NCBI GenBank assembly: GCA_963969395.1
Contig: OZ017799.1
Span: forward strand, 9,426,501 to 9,490,500
Reading direction: 5' to 3'
Source: Pseudoscleropodium purum
Lineage: Eukaryota; Streptophyta; Bryopsida; Hypnales; Brachytheciaceae
Length of the DNA: 64,000 nucleotides
Positions within the stretch are counted from its first letter, which is position 1. Every line of letters starts with the position of its first letter. Shown piece by piece: positions 42,400 to 56,379 of this stretch. A program made the position numbers and the translations under genes. Under the pieces are notes generated by a model, which was not told the DNA's origin, searched no databases, and saw nothing but the letters and a program-made list of their open reading frames with translations.

Positions 42400-44125
42400 A
42401 TAGATCTTTCCTCATGCATGCTTCATTCAACCTCCTGGGAGCTCAGTAGTGAGATATATAGTTGATCTTCGAAGGTACTTCATGAAACAAATCTGCTAAC
42501 ACGTGTACAATGTTACACATGTTTGCAAGTTTGTTTTAGAAAGTACCTTCGACGATAACAATATAAGTCGATCTGACATCTTTTATTTCTGAACATCTGA
42601 GTATCTGACTAGTTCCAACTAACAAGAAAGATCTGTCTACAATCCAGCACCACCAGAACTGTCTCGCTACTAGCTTGTACCTCCACATTCTACTCTGACT
42701 GTCGAACTCTGAAACAGTAAAACAAACCCTAATTTAGAGGTAGGGTTTATACATACAAGGGTTAGACAAGGCTTCATGCTAAGAAGCCACGATTTGCACT
42801 TACCTGTGGACAGCAACTAGAATCTTTACACTAGCTAGCGAGGACGCTATCCCCAGAAACAAATTAACATCGTTAGTACTGCCTGCAGATGTTGCTTTTT
42901 GTTTGCCATATTTGTCTTCGTACATGATCAGGGGCTGACTGTTGCAACTGTGCCACTCCAAAAGAGTCCTGTTGAAATGAAAACGACGCACGGTACTGTC
43001 GGTCGGTCGCAACTACTGGCGGTCCACGAGCAAGCACCTGCGGATCGAAAGTTAGCTGGAAGTTAATTAAGCAGAAGTTGAAGTAGAAAGTCGTGAAAAC
43101 TCGCACTGATCAAAACGACTTCATATATACAACAAAAACACGTCGCTCTACCGCTCGCTCTGTTTGGCCTCGTCGTAGTCGTTGCAGGCTCAAGGCTTGA
43201 CACAGGGACCCAACCCAGCTCAATCCCCCTGTATCGGCCCGAGCACTTCCAGTCTGGCCCAACACGATGAACGACGAAACAAGAAAAGCTTAATTATTTA
43301 GCCTCCGCCGATCCTATCCATCTTATTTGGTACCAACAAGGACTCAAACCATTTTCATTGTTTCCAATCAGGTTTTCATGCACCTCCACAAGCTAGCAAC
43401 AGTCACTGCATCCAAACCTTAACTTACCTAAGGAACGAAAGACCTTCCAACTTACAGTCGTGGAACGCGTCTAATTGAATTCTACATTTGATTAAGGAGT
43501 TCTCTTCCTTGTTGCAAAACAACAAACAATTAAACGAAGTAAACCCTCCACGCAAACTCCAAAAAACTCCAAGAAACAGACACAGACTTGAAGCGCCAAC
43601 TTGCGTGAAACTCCATCTAGTCGCCCACAGGGCATTTATGACTAGCCAGCCATGCCAGGACCTGGCTACTCAATTAATTACCAGTAAACCACCAAATTAG
43701 AACCATGATGTAACGAAAGCAAAGAGGCAGCTAGCACTCCCTTGCCAGGCACAAAGTATCCGCCAAAAGCTCGATCTTACATTGTCCGCGAGCATGCTCC
43801 TCTCTCCAGCCGGCGGGCGCGTCAGTGACGGATCGATCGGAACGCACGCGCATGAGGAGCGTGCTTGTTAACCTTGCTTAACTCCCCCACTTCAAAGGAA
43901 ATCTCGGAGCTTCACTCGCTGCTGGAGGTTGCAGGACGAACTCCATCGATGCATGAAGCTGGTGAAGACGGACCACCCAACAAGCTAAGTTAAAGCACTT
44001 GTAAACTTGAGCTTCCACTGTAGGAGCTTGCGCAGTCCCGCTATCCCACAGTCGCACTGAAGAAGCTTGGGCAAAGCTTGAAACTAAAGCCTACAGAACG
44101 CAAGATGTTGGTGAAGGAAGTCTGT
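42400..44125 (-). ncRNA. Probable spliced minus-strand transcription unit, candidate pri-miRNA
   Basis: The region is genic in composition and has a consistent set of minus-strand splice signals. Exon 1 ends at 43781 (donor gtaagatcga). Exon 2 is 43037-42804 (acceptor gatccgcag, donor gtaagtgc). Exon 3 starts at 42708 (acceptor tttactgtttcag). A TATA box lies at 44153-44163. Exon 3 holds the hairpin at 42465-42556. A 59-codon frame could run from ATG 43793-43795 across the first junction to a stop at 42873; I do not recognise it. The 3' end is undefined. Coding or non-coding status is inference. Confidence 0.4.
42465..42556 (-). ncRNA. miRNA-precursor-like hairpin
   Basis: ATCTTCGAAGGTACTT at 42465-42480 pairs with AAGTACCTTCGACGAT at 42541-42556 with one mismatch. 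Pairing continues with small mismatches through GAAACAAA/TTTGTTTT, CTGC/GCAA and ACACGTGTA/TACACATGT to a loop of about 6 bases. The roughly 40-bp stem with scattered bulges is like a plant pre-miRNA. Neither arm matches a conserved plant miRNA that I know. Strand is taken from the splice signals around it. Confidence 0.5.
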
Positions 44126-44152
44126 TTGTGCCTTGGCTTGTAATTCTATATA

Positions 44153-44163
44153 GGTATATATAG
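44153..44163 (-). promoter_or_regulatory. TATA-like box for the 42.4-44.1 kb unit
   Basis: The minus strand reads CTATATATACC just upstream of genic-composition sequence, placing a start near 44125. Confidence 0.35.
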
Positions 44164-44359
44164 CAAAGCCAACCTCACTAAGTAGGCTGAAATCTACTAA
44201 TCTTTGTTGAGTTTGCTCTTACCTTACTTTTGTCAAGTACTTCACATGCATGTCAAGACGTCAAGGTCTTGCCTACCTACTCAGTCACTCAATGCAAGAG
44301 AATGATTATTAGTGAGATATTATTATTATATGCATGTACAGATTTGAGTATCATGTCCT

Positions 44360-45600
44360 TCATGTTGGAGGATCCTTGATATGACTGAGGGAGAGAGGTG
44401 AAATTGAAGTGCTTGTTTGGAGGATACCATTGGGATAGGTGTCACATAGGTTGGAAGAGGATGGAGGAGTGCTAGGTGTCACCCAACTATTGGTTGGAGT
44501 GGGCACATTGTCTTTGTGTAGGCTTAAGAAAGAGAGTTCCTTTTTTTTGTTGTAGATTCAAATATATATGTTGGTTGGAGAACTTGGAGTATGTGAAAAA
44601 GGTGATGTGGGGAAATAGAATTCATTCTATTGTGTGGATTCAAATGTCGATTGGAGTATGGAAAAGTTGATATTGCATGAAGATATGAGTGACTAATTAT
44701 TTAATATTGACTATAAGTTGAAAATGTCATCATTCTATTGTACAATTCTAATCTTACAAAGCTAGTACAATAGAATAATGGCATTTTGAACAAATCATAG
44801 TCACTTTAATATCAAGTGACATTGTGACACTAATAATACACCAAGAGTTTTACATATTATTGTTGGTGATTTGAGGTAGGGATTTCCAAAAGTGCTACTT
44901 TTAATTGCAAATCATATTAACTATTATTAAGCTTGTCAAATTCTTATATTTTCATGTTGGTGCATTTGGGGGCCCTTCATACTTCTATTTACTACATACC
45001 ATTGTTATTAATGTATATTGTATATCATACTTTTTGTTTTGGAGAATCCTTATTTTATGCTCATGAAATTAAATTGCTTATTTTGGTGATACCATTGGGA
45101 TAGTCACACAAGGTGAAGAATGATGGAGGAGTACTAGGTGTCACCTAACTATTGGTTAGAATGGGTACATCATCATCACGTAGGCTTGAGAAATAGAGTT
45201 CACTCTTTTGTCATGGATTCAAATATATGTTGGTTGGAGTGTGGAAAAGTTGATATTGCATGAAAATAAAGGGACTTATTAATATCAACTATGAGTTGAG
45301 AACACCATCATTTTATTTGTACCTTTGTAATCTTACAAAACTAGTACAATAGAATGATGATATTTTTAAATCATAATTACTTTAATATCAAGTGTAAGTA
45401 TGACACCAAGAGTACACCAAGAATTTTGTATATTATTGATTGTGATGTAAAGTAGATAATTTCAAAAGTGTCACTTTTTATTGCAAATTATAATTACTAT
45501 TATTAGGCTCATTAAATTTTTATATTTTCATATTATTGCATTTGGGAATCCCTAATATTTGTATTCACTACGTACCATTGTTATTAATATACATTAATGT
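44360..45600. repeat. Tandem duplication, unit about 660 bp
   Basis: Two copies are offset by about 662 bases. Shared segments include 'gataccattgggatag', CTAGGTGTCAC (44472 and 45134), 'ctagtacaatagaat.atg', 'actttaatatcaagtg' and 'accattgttattaat'. No coding frame is conserved. Confidence 0.8.
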
Positions 45601-48600
45601 AATACAAATGAATAGAAATACAGTTAGCTTCATATTCATTCTTTTCGTATGTTTTAACGTATACAAATATGATGTTCACGTGCTCAAATTAATTGTAGTT
45701 GTACTACTCAAATGTCAAAATTGAAAGGAAATAAATAAATAAAAATGAAACCAACATGAATAAGTTTATTAGGGGTAATTCTACAATCTATAATCTATTA
45801 TTTTTTAACACACATAGCAAACACTCTAATATCACTCTTGAAAACTTCAATGTTAGTTTCACTAAATTAAAGAGATTCTACTTAAAATCTTCAATGGCTA
45901 GATGGATCCTTAAGCAAAGAAAGAAATTAATGATTTTGGAGAGCTTAGAAGGGAATAATGTGATGGACATTAAATCCTAGCTTAATGGTGTGGATGCAAA
46001 ATTGTGGACAAAATGCAATTTGCATAACAATTCTTACATCTACTAACACAAGAAGCTTATATAAATGTCAAAATTGAATATAGAATACCACAAATTCAAC
46101 AAAATCAACATTCTTACAAACTATTGCTTTTAAACTTATATTTGAAACATGCATCTCAAATTCCTACTATTCCTTATTTTAGAGACTTTAGATTTTATTT
46201 TATTTATTTATAGTATTTTTAATATTTATTCTATTAATAATTGAATTAATAATACATTAAAAATTGTCATCTACATTTCAAGCTTTATTTAGTGCAATTA
46301 CAATAAATACTACAAAAATTATAAGCTTTTTGTTTAGAGAACAAACTTAGAGAATCTAAGCATGAAATGAATTTTGTTTAATTAATTTAAGAAGATTGAA
46401 TATGATTTTATAGAGTTACATGCGCATAAAGCTTTGCATGACATTCTTACATTGACATAAAGCTTTGTATGACATTGAAAAAAGAAATATAAGATAGTAA
46501 GTTAAAAACTTTGAGTTGAATTTTGGATCTCCTACAAAGGATATACATATCCATCCTTTATGTCAAAACATTGAATAGATCCATTCAAGTATGACCTCAT
46601 TAAAACTTGGCCAAATTTCAAATTGTATATTGATTTTACTATTAATCATCCTTTTAATTAGAGGTTGATTACAAGAATATTTTTAATTTGCACTCAATTA
46701 AAATAATTTAATTTTTATAAAGTATTGTTATACACATGACCCATCAATAAGATATTAAATCAAGTTAGCTCTTTGACCTAAAACATCATAGTAGAAGAAT
46801 ATTATAAGACAATACCCTTTGGTATCTGTTGTTATCTCTTTGTATCTATTGGTTTCTACTTGATAATGGTCACATATGAAATCTAAATCTAGATATTAAC
46901 TCGTAGAAAACACCCTAGCTCTTTCGTGTTTAGTTCTCTTATGAATAAAGGCATATTTACATACAAAGCCATAGAAGTTGTTCATGGTAGTAATTTGATC
47001 TAATGATGACAAAGAGGTGTATGCAATTGCTCTATCAATACACTTAGGGCAATATTCTCCTCTTTTTCTTTGGCAACTATATAGCATTTCATATCTCTAA
47101 TTATTTCTCTTCTTTAACTTTGCACCTTTATGTCACCTCTTTTGCATCTAATTTTCTTATGAGTAAAAGCATCTTTGTCTAAACAATGATATATATAGAG
47201 CTATAAAAGTTGTTCATGTTGATAAATCATTATTGGCAAAAAGGTATGCACAATTGCTTTCTTGATACGCTTAGGACAATATTTTCCATACCATTTGGCA
47301 ACAATATGGTGCTTCATATTTGTGAGATTGTGATTGCTTGTCTTCAATCTTTAATTTTTTACCACTTCTTCACATTTAAGACCAACTTGACTAATGTGTA
47401 GAAGAATTTTGTGGATCATTACAATCTTTGTATATTTTTTGCATTGCTTTGAAGAATTAATACATTCTTTGTATTAATCATTTTTCAACTTCATTTTTTA
47501 ATCTTTTTTGTCTAGATATAAAACTTCAACTTTAGTATAGAATGTTTTGGTCTTGTTGTAGAGAGTTCACATGTGGTTTGTTCATCAATATTTGAATACT
47601 TTTTTTTATTGTTGGATTGGTTTTGAAGGAGGATTGCTATAATGTGAGCCTAGGAGCAAGAACACATGAGCCTAAAAGATTATACACCTATGTTATAGGT
47701 GTCTATATTATAGAAGCCTTCCATCATTATAGTGTAATTATAATATGGATACCTACATTATAGGTGTGTAAATCATAAACACCTTCAATGATTGTAGTAT
47801 ATATATATATGTTTAAAGCTCACATACTAGCACCATTGGTTTTCAACTAGTTGGTGATTGAAAACTAGAGAAGGAGTCAAGTTTGAAATACTAGAGATGA
47901 AACTATCCTACAAAGAAGTAGAAGGTGATTGCAAAAAACACATGCACTTTTTTTTCTCACACCCTATGTGGTGCTTTATTTTTTGGCCATGACTTTTGTA
48001 TTTTGGCTCCGAATGACTCAAGATTCATAGGTAAGGTTTATTCAGTGTCTAAAAATAGCCTCTAATTTTTGTCATACTTGCCAATTTGGAGGAGAAAAAG
48101 TATTATTTTGTATCCAAAAAGTCAATTTGGAGTCAAAATATAGAAGAGATGGTCTCCTAATAGACTTATAGCTATTGTTTGAAAGAATTCTTAATATACT
48201 TAATTGCATATTGTTTGGAATTCTACAAAGTGAGCTTCTTTCTACTTGCATTTCAAAACATGCAAAATATTATTTTGGTGAATGACCATCTCATTAGAAT
48301 TATTACAAATGGACAATTTTTTTTTAATTTTTAAATTTTTTTTTTCTGATTTTTTACAAATTTGGTACATTTCAATTGTCCCATTTAGTGAACTTTTCAA
48401 TACTTTAACTTTGTAGGTTACAATCTTTCATGGGGTATACATTGGATTTCTTTTTTAATTTATTAAAAATATATTCTAATTTTAAAGCATTCTAGAATAC
48501 TAAGCATAAGTATTGTAAAAACGCAACAAAATTAGCAAGTGTCTCTTAAAATCACCTTAAAGAAAGGAATACACCAATTGTGGTGCAATGGAGAAGGAGC

Positions 48601-49370
48601 ATCTTAACTCCCTCTTTGTCTTTTTTGCCTTTTCCAATCTTCATCTTGTCTCTACCAATCTTATGTACTCCATATTTCTTAGTGGCACTTTATATTATTT
48701 TTAGAAGTAGAATTATGTGAATTTTTTGTTTGTAAATATGTTGTCTATTGGAGATGAAGAAGTGGAGTACTCAAAAATTCCCAAATACCTAGAGATTCTT
48801 TAATGGACTATAGATTTTTTTTTTTTTTTATTAAACTACCAAATGAAAAAATATAGATGAAGACATGGAGTGAACCTAGAGTAACTATCTCCTTGATATA
48901 AGACTTCCATTAGTAAAGTGATTACTTTTAGCCTCATGGACTCAAGATCTTAGTCTCATTTTCTCCTAAGAATTTTCAGGCAACCTATTTTTATCTCCCT
49001 TCCAAAATGAAAAAATAGCAACTGTTGGATGAGATTAAAAAAACCTAAGACCACAATCATGCAAAGTGAATTAAGAATACAAATGTCATTGAAGTTGCAC
49101 TAGCCGTGTAATCTGAAAAAAAAACAATGATTCCTTTTCAGAAGTCAATAGTGGTGCAATTTGGTCATGTAATATATGTATGTGGTAGTGACAATAGGAC
49201 TTCGTTTATGCTTCTTTATATAAACATGTAATATGAAAATCAAATGTTCAAATTAATTAATTTTGTTGATTTTTGAATTATACATTATGATTGACTTTGA
49301 ACAATGTAATTGGTTGTAGTGAAATAACTAAAACTAAATTTATTGAAGGATTTATTTAAATTTTTGTACA
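45601..49370. other. AT-rich intergenic DNA with dispersed repeat pieces
   Basis: No gene recognised. Segments at about 46900-47090 and 47150-47300 resemble each other ('ttcatg..gat..at', 'caattgct', 'gggcaatatt/aggacaatatt'). A related piece lies near 50210-50330. These may be fragments of an unclassified dispersed repeat. Confidence 0.5.
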
Positions 49371-49374
49371 ATTA

Positions 49375-49530
49375 ATTTTGAAGAATAAATTCAAATCAAT
49401 TCATTTTATAAAATTAATTCAAATTAATTCGTTTAAGAGAATGGATTGAAATTAATTCATTTTAGAGAAAAAATTCAAATTAACTCACTTTAAAGAATGG
49501 ATTCAAATTAATTTGTTTTAAAGAATTTTA
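49375..49530. repeat. Minisatellite, about 5 units of about 32 bp
   Basis: The units alternate AATTCAAATTAATTC-like and TTTTA(A/G)AGAAT-like halves. They span 49375-49530 with point differences. Confidence 0.7.
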
Positions 49531-50459
49531 ACAACATGAAAAACACAAATTTTAGTAGCTTGAGATTGAAGAAAAAAACTTTGAGGAGATTAGGGTTTAA
49601 TGTTGAATATAAAAGCTTTACGTGAAATGAAAAAAATGAGAAATTAAATTTTTCAATGTAATTTAGGGTTTGTTGCACAGAGAACGCAATTGAAGAGGAT
49701 GGAAGTGAAATCAGAGACTGAATGTTTCAATGTAAGAAATTAGAAATGATTTTTGTTCAATGGCTACATACTATGTTTACAAAGATTATTCCTTAACTAC
49801 CCTAGTATTAGGCTTGTACATGGTTTTACACCTATTACCTCAAAAGAGGCGGTAATTGCTTGCACAACATACTATCACATGCTTAAGACCTTAGACTCAC
49901 ATACTAGCAAGTAGAAAACCCATCCTCAAAGTATATAGGTTTATATGTGCTTACAAGGACATAACACAAGCCATAAGGAAGTTAAAATGTTAACTAGATT
50001 GGTATCCCTTAGTAGCCAATACCCCTTGGTATCTAGCCATTACAACCTTTTGTAGACTATCAATATTCTTTGGTTATCAATTCTTTTTTAAAACATTATT
50101 TGTGATAACTACTATTGTTATTTAATAGATGTTAGTTCCCACTCAATAATGTGTGCTCAAATTCACATATATTGTATGCCCCAAATTGTCTTTTGTATCT
50201 TATTTTCTTTATTAATAAAGGCTTCTTCTTGTGAAGAATTATAATCAAATTGTTCATGTTAGAGAATCATTGATAGGAAAGAGGTGAGTGTAGCTACTCC
50301 ACTAATATATTGATTGGACATCTAATTTATATACACTAATTAGAAAATCTTGAGAAGAAAACTAATGCTCGATGGAATGCTTTGAAGAGAAATAAATCAA
50401 TCCAAGGATTTTCAACAACTTACATTTTGACATCTTGTAATTTAGGTATAAAATTCATT

Positions 50460-51400
50460 TTAAAATTCCAACATGAATTAGGAAAGGGGAGTCCAATATT
50501 GTAGTTATTTAATTCAAGACTCTAAATCAAAACCACTAAAGCATTTAGCTAGGGTATTATCAATAGTTGTTGTCACTTAATAGAAAATTCTACATGTAAT
50601 TAAGTCCAAAATATGGATTCATTTATTAATAATTGTTGAAATTTGTTTTTTCAAGTAGTACTAATTGTGTTAAAAGTACAATAATCAAAAGTCTTTTAGA
50701 CTTCAAAATGAATTAAGAATTTGACTTTGAATTCATTCTTTAAAGTTCAAAATTAAGATCAATAAAGCATTTATCTCTAGAGTTTTATTGGTAGAATTTG
50801 TTGTCTTGTCAAGTATTAGGAAAATCTAAAGGTCCAAACTAAGACTAAAGGATTATGGATTCATGTGAAAATTGATGGTGTAATTTTTTTTTATCAAAAT
50901 ACTATCATGTAAAAAGTACTATACAATAATCTAAATATTTTCCTAGTCAAACCTCTTTTGACGTCAATATGAATTAAAAATTTGATAGTTTTGATAGTTC
51001 ACTTAAGGTTCAAAATTAAGAACAATAAAACATTTAATTTGTATACTATTGATATCAGTAATTTTTTGTCATTTATTAACAAATCCTATGTAGAATGAAG
51101 ACCAAAGTAATATGAATCCATGTACTAGTTTATAATGTAATTTGCTTGTCAATTCAATATGAAGTAAGAAATTACAACTTTCAAACCTCTTTTTGATGTC
51201 TATTTGAATTAAAGGTCAAACAATCAATTCACTTAAGATTTAAAATTAAGACCAATAAGAATTCAGCTAATATATTATTTGTACTAGTGGTACCAATTAT
51301 TATTTTGTCACTAATTAGCAAATTCTATATGGAGTTCAATCCAAAGTAATGTGCATCTATGTCTTGGTAGATGATGTGATTTTCTCTCCATACAAGTCAC
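50460..51400. repeat. Diverged tandem repeat, about 4 units of 225-260 bp
   Basis: The marker 'tcaaaattaaga(c/a/t)caataa(a)gcattta' recurs near 50528, 50750, 51010 and 51242. Each is followed by a 'tttgtca.ttaatta..aaattctat' block and then 'aagtaatatgaatccatgta'-like sequence. Confidence 0.65.
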
Positions 51401-53370
51401 AAATACAACTATTCATCCTTGTAATTTTGTGTGAAAAGAAAAGGTCATCTACAATATTTTGACTTCCAATGAGTGCTTTTGCATTTTTTTTAAGCCAACA
51501 ATTTCTACAATACCAAAATAAGTTAATTTCCATGGTAACCAAATTGTCTTTCAAGGACTAAATAAATATTGCATTTATTAAATGATTGGTGAATGAAAAT
51601 TTTTTAATTTCCAAAAAATATATAAAAGTACCTTACAAAATGCAATTTAGAAAAAACACTAGCAATTGTATCCAAATTGGAGTTTTATAATATGACCTAT
51701 AGATCATATTTGTGTAATTAAATCAACCAAATCAATATCAATTAGTAGTTGATATTTTATAATTCAAAATTCTTTAAGATCTTGATGATTGATTATTTAT
51801 TAGTAGACTTTGAATGAATATAATTGACATGGGATGAAAAATAAATTTTCAAATAAAATATATAAATATTAAATTTTTATGTTTTATGATTATTAAATTC
51901 ATTTTTGAAGAGTTGTTGATGTAAAACTAGAAACATGTGTTTTTGAGATAGAATGTGCATTCAACTTTGAGTTATAGAATTTACACAAGGGAATTTTTGA
52001 AATTCATGGCCTTTAAATGTTGAACAATCAAAAAAAATTTGATAAATGAAAAAAATTAGGAATATTCAATATTCTAATATTTTGTTGAATTCTATTTAAC
52101 ATCAAAATATATTAATTGCTATTGTGGATTTGTTTAATTGAAGTTGTTAAGTAGCAAAAAGATGTTTTTAGTTGTATAAACTCAACATCCTTAGCAAGTA
52201 TTTATCACATTGTACATTGGAAAACAAAGCAAAATCTTGATTCCTATGAAGTTTTTTATTTTTTTATAAAATACATGAATGATTAATATAGTTTGCACAA
52301 GAATTTGTAGCTTAGCCAATTTGCTACATTAATCTTCTATACTAGCAAGGGTTTATGTCATATCTTAGCATTTGGTCTTGAATTGAGTTACTTGTTTTGA
52401 ATGTCTTTTATTTAAATAAACAATTGTTCCTTCTCTATAATGGATATTTGAAATTTAAACAAGTAATTGGAACATATCCTTGGCTTCTTTTGTGAGGTAT
52501 TGACAACCTTTATGTTGAAAGTGATTTTTGACATCGACTTATATAGGATATACTTCAAAATTTTGATCAACTATAAAATTTCTTTTTGAAGTTGTGAGCT
52601 TGTAATACAATAAAAGGAAATTTTGACCTACACAATTCATCTATGGGGTTTGTTATATAATCTATTATGAGTATGGATTTTTCACCACAAATTTTCTTTG
52701 GTGCCCTTTGAATCTACATTTGGAGTCTCTTGATGCTCTTTTGCTATCTTTCATATCATATTTTTTAAATCAAATATAAGTTTTGCAATGATAATTTAGT
52801 TTCTAAGGTTTATGAAATGTACCACATAGAATTTTGATGAATTGAAATTAGCTAGTGTTTTTACTAATGAATATAATTGTACATTATTAGTTGGGGGATC
52901 ACTTAGAATTTTTTAGTAAATAACATGCAACATAATATGGGAGGAATTAATTTATAATTAGTGTCTAAAATTCAAAAATAACTTAGAGGTATTATACAGT
53001 GCATTCAATTATAAGTAAGATACATAGGTCAATAATACATCATATTAATTAATTTATGTTCTAAAATAGGGTTGTAGATATGGATCATAGAAATTTATCT
53101 TAACTAGGTTCAATTTATGGAATTGTTGAGCAACCTCCCTAGATAGAAAAATATTGGTACTACTATAGTCCATTTGGATGGAATTTCCATGACATTGGTC
53201 TAATTTTCCATTAGACTTTTGTGGAATCCGTACTTCATAGGAAGGAGTCATTTTGGTTTCAAACTTAAAATTTTTTTATTCACAAAGTACAACTACATTA
53301 GAAATATGTGCTATTATTCTTCAAACATAGTACCTATTGTATAGCATTTGTGAAGTGTATTCTATTCCAT
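51401..53370. other. AT-rich intergenic DNA
   Basis: No gene or element boundary seen. Confidence 0.55.
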
Positions 53371-53379
53371 GTTTTTTTT

Positions 53380-53740
53380 AGCTAAAAGCAATTTCAAATT
53401 TTTCCTTCACTTCAAAATTTTTGTGAATGTAAAAAGTTTTGGGGGGATTTTTCCTTCCCAATTTTTTTTGGCTCAAAATAATTTAAGGTTTATTCTCCTT
53501 TCCATTTTTTTTAACTTAAGGTAGTTTACAATTTTTTTCCTTTTCCATTTTTTTGGACTCAAGGTATATGAAAGTTTTTTTTCCTTTCTAATTTTATTTG
53601 CTCAAGGTATTGTAAGGTTTATTCTCCTTTCCATTTTTTGGCATAAGGTAGTTTACAATTTTTTTTCCTTCCCAGTTTTGGGCTTGAAGGTAGTTTGTGA
53701 CTTTCTTCTTTTTCATTTTTTTAGTGTTTGAAAGTAGTTC
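53380..53740. repeat. Minisatellite, about 6 units of about 55-60 bp
   Basis: Each unit has a T-rich part (TTTCCTTTCCATTTTTT) and a part like GGCTCAAGGTAGTTTACAA. Units differ by homopolymer length. Confidence 0.75.
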
Positions 53741-56370
53741 ACAGTTTAAATTTGGCTTTCCAATTCTTTCCGTGTCATTTGTTTTTGCCTTTAATTTTGG
53801 TATTTGCCTTCTTCACTTTACTTTTTTCCCTTATAATGAAGTAAGGGTATTAAAGAATGTTCATTCTTGACAATTTAAAGTAATGATACAAGGGCCTAAA
53901 ATACCATGAATTTCCAAATTAGGTAATAATAAGGACCATTTTGTTGGTCTTAGACATCGAAATATCTCCTTGGAAAAAACCTCTAGTTGCATGTGATATC
54001 CAAACATCTACAAGGAGTGATATCCAAACACTTCATATAACATATAGTAGACTATAAGAAATGCAACATTTTGAAAAGAAATCCAAAACATTCTAAAACA
54101 ACCAATACAATCCAACTCATTAAAAGTGAAGTCCAAAACAATTAATACATTTCAATACATAGAAAGTCAAGTTGAAAACAACAAATACATTCTAGCAAAC
54201 TAGAAGTGAAGTCCAAAATAACAATTATAATCCAACATGTTGAAACTGAAAGCCATTGGAACTTAGAATTGAACCCGAGTCCTAATTCCTTAGAGGCGAA
54301 GATGAAACATAAACATGAAGATAACTTAATGTCATCTATGGCAACCCATTTGCTGGTTTTCATCCACTAGTAGTCATAGCTATTGTTTACAAAAGTATAG
54401 GATCCAATTCTTTGGATACTCATATTCTACTTGCTATAATTATTAAAAGTTCAAATTTTGGAGGAATTTTTTAGCCTAAGCTACTTTAGAAAAAAACAGT
54501 AAAATTGTGTATTATATCCTACCTTTCATTATTTATAATGAAAATACTACATTTTAGTGATGCTAACTTACCTCTGAATATTGTCTAAAATTCAAGCCAA
54601 GGTGATTAAAAATACCCTTCATTTGATTGCACATTACATCTAAACAAATTAGGAGTGCCCCCACCCCCACCCACCCCAAGTTAATGAAGCTTTTTTAAGG
54701 CATAAAAATATATCATTGCAAGGAAAATATAAAACCAATAATCATTAATTATAAGCAATGAATGAATAGACCAATCTAATTTATTACTTTTAATTTCTTT
54801 GATCACTTTAAATATAGATGAAAGAATCAAAATGCATTTCAAAACCTATAAAAATTATATTTTTGTTATGGTTGTCTTTAACTCTTAGAGATACCATTGT
54901 TTGTGAATTGAAGATTTCAAATTTCAAATGTTGAAATTCCAAACATTCTAATATAGAGTTTGGTTATAGTATTATATAGATACAAATTCTCTTCAATTGC
55001 CTACTAGATATTGAAAAGAACCCAAGACCACTCAAAATTTGACAATAAGACCCTTTATATATAAAAACATAAAGCATATATAGGTTTGACCATAAGATCA
55101 TTATTAAATAGTATTTTACAACGTTTTATTTTTCATCTAATGTGATCTTTCATAAAAGAATTATTTTTTTAACTATTGTAGACTAAAATAGAGTAGACAA
55201 TTCATATTACCATAGCATCATTTCAATTTTGGCAACCTCTATTGAATATTTAACAAAATTAAAATTTTAAACTTTGACAATTAAAAAGGAATTTCAACAA
55301 TTCTCATCATCTAAAATATTGAATTAATAAATATCCATCACCTATAAAAGTATCTCATACAATATGTTTTTAAGTACCTTATTATCGGTGCTATATTATA
55401 TGCTATTGGTACACTCTCCATATAATCATGTACTTTTGGTGAATTATATTAATAGTGTCTTTTCTACGAAAACAATCCATTTATACATAGTCTAATTTGT
55501 CTCATGGAGATTTTTAATTGAACCTTGGCTACTGGTACATATGTTTTCATTTTTTTTTTTAAATGAAAGATCAAATAAATCTTCTTTTTATTTAGTAATT
55601 GTAAAAAAATCAAGTTGAACTTGTTTCAAAACCTCAATGAAAGTTTGAATTGTGACCAAAGTCATTGAAAGTGGGTTTAAAATGGCCAAAATTGGTTGGA
55701 TTTTGACAACAATTTCAAGATTTTCCACAATTATCATAATAATTTAATGGAGTTAAAAATTCCTTAAAAAAATGAAATTTTGCCAAAATTGAAAATGTAC
55801 TATGATATATATCATCCATGAATTTTTTTAAAATGTAGACATCGTTATTGGTCATGGGTGTAAAGGGTATTTTAATGAGAGTACTAAACTCAAAATCTTG
55901 CTACCCCTAGGCAATAGATCGGACATACTAAGCTACTTTTGGTAGAATCAACCATGCTTTCAAGCTCATGTAATTTAATAGTTGTCTACCATATTGTGGC
56001 TTTATTTGTATGCCGTAAGCAATTGTATGAGGATACTTGAGTTTTGGAAGCTAATTAAGGTTATAGCCACATCAATTCCCATTGTGCTAGACATCGGAAG
56101 TTGATGTTTTGAACCACCATTGTAGATGAGATCTATGCTTGATACTACAATACAATCATGACAAGCAAAGTTGCACAAAATGATGAAGTGACGCTTAGAA
56201 GCTTAACAACAAAGTTGAGATGAAGTTTTGGTTTAAAGCAATAGTAATGGGGGCTATGCAAAAATGAGGGCTATGCAAAAAATTCATGTAGTCCATTTGT
56301 CGCCGAGGGTGGCATATATTCTTACACTTTGTTCTCATATTTTATAAAAGCTCAATTTATCTAATACTTA
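53741..56370. other. AT-rich intergenic DNA
   Basis: No gene recognised. Short direct repeats of 'aagtgaagtccaaaacaa' type lie at about 54060-54240. A C-rich tract (ccccacccccacccacccc) lies near 54658. Confidence 0.5.
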
Positions 56371-56379
56371 AAACACCCT

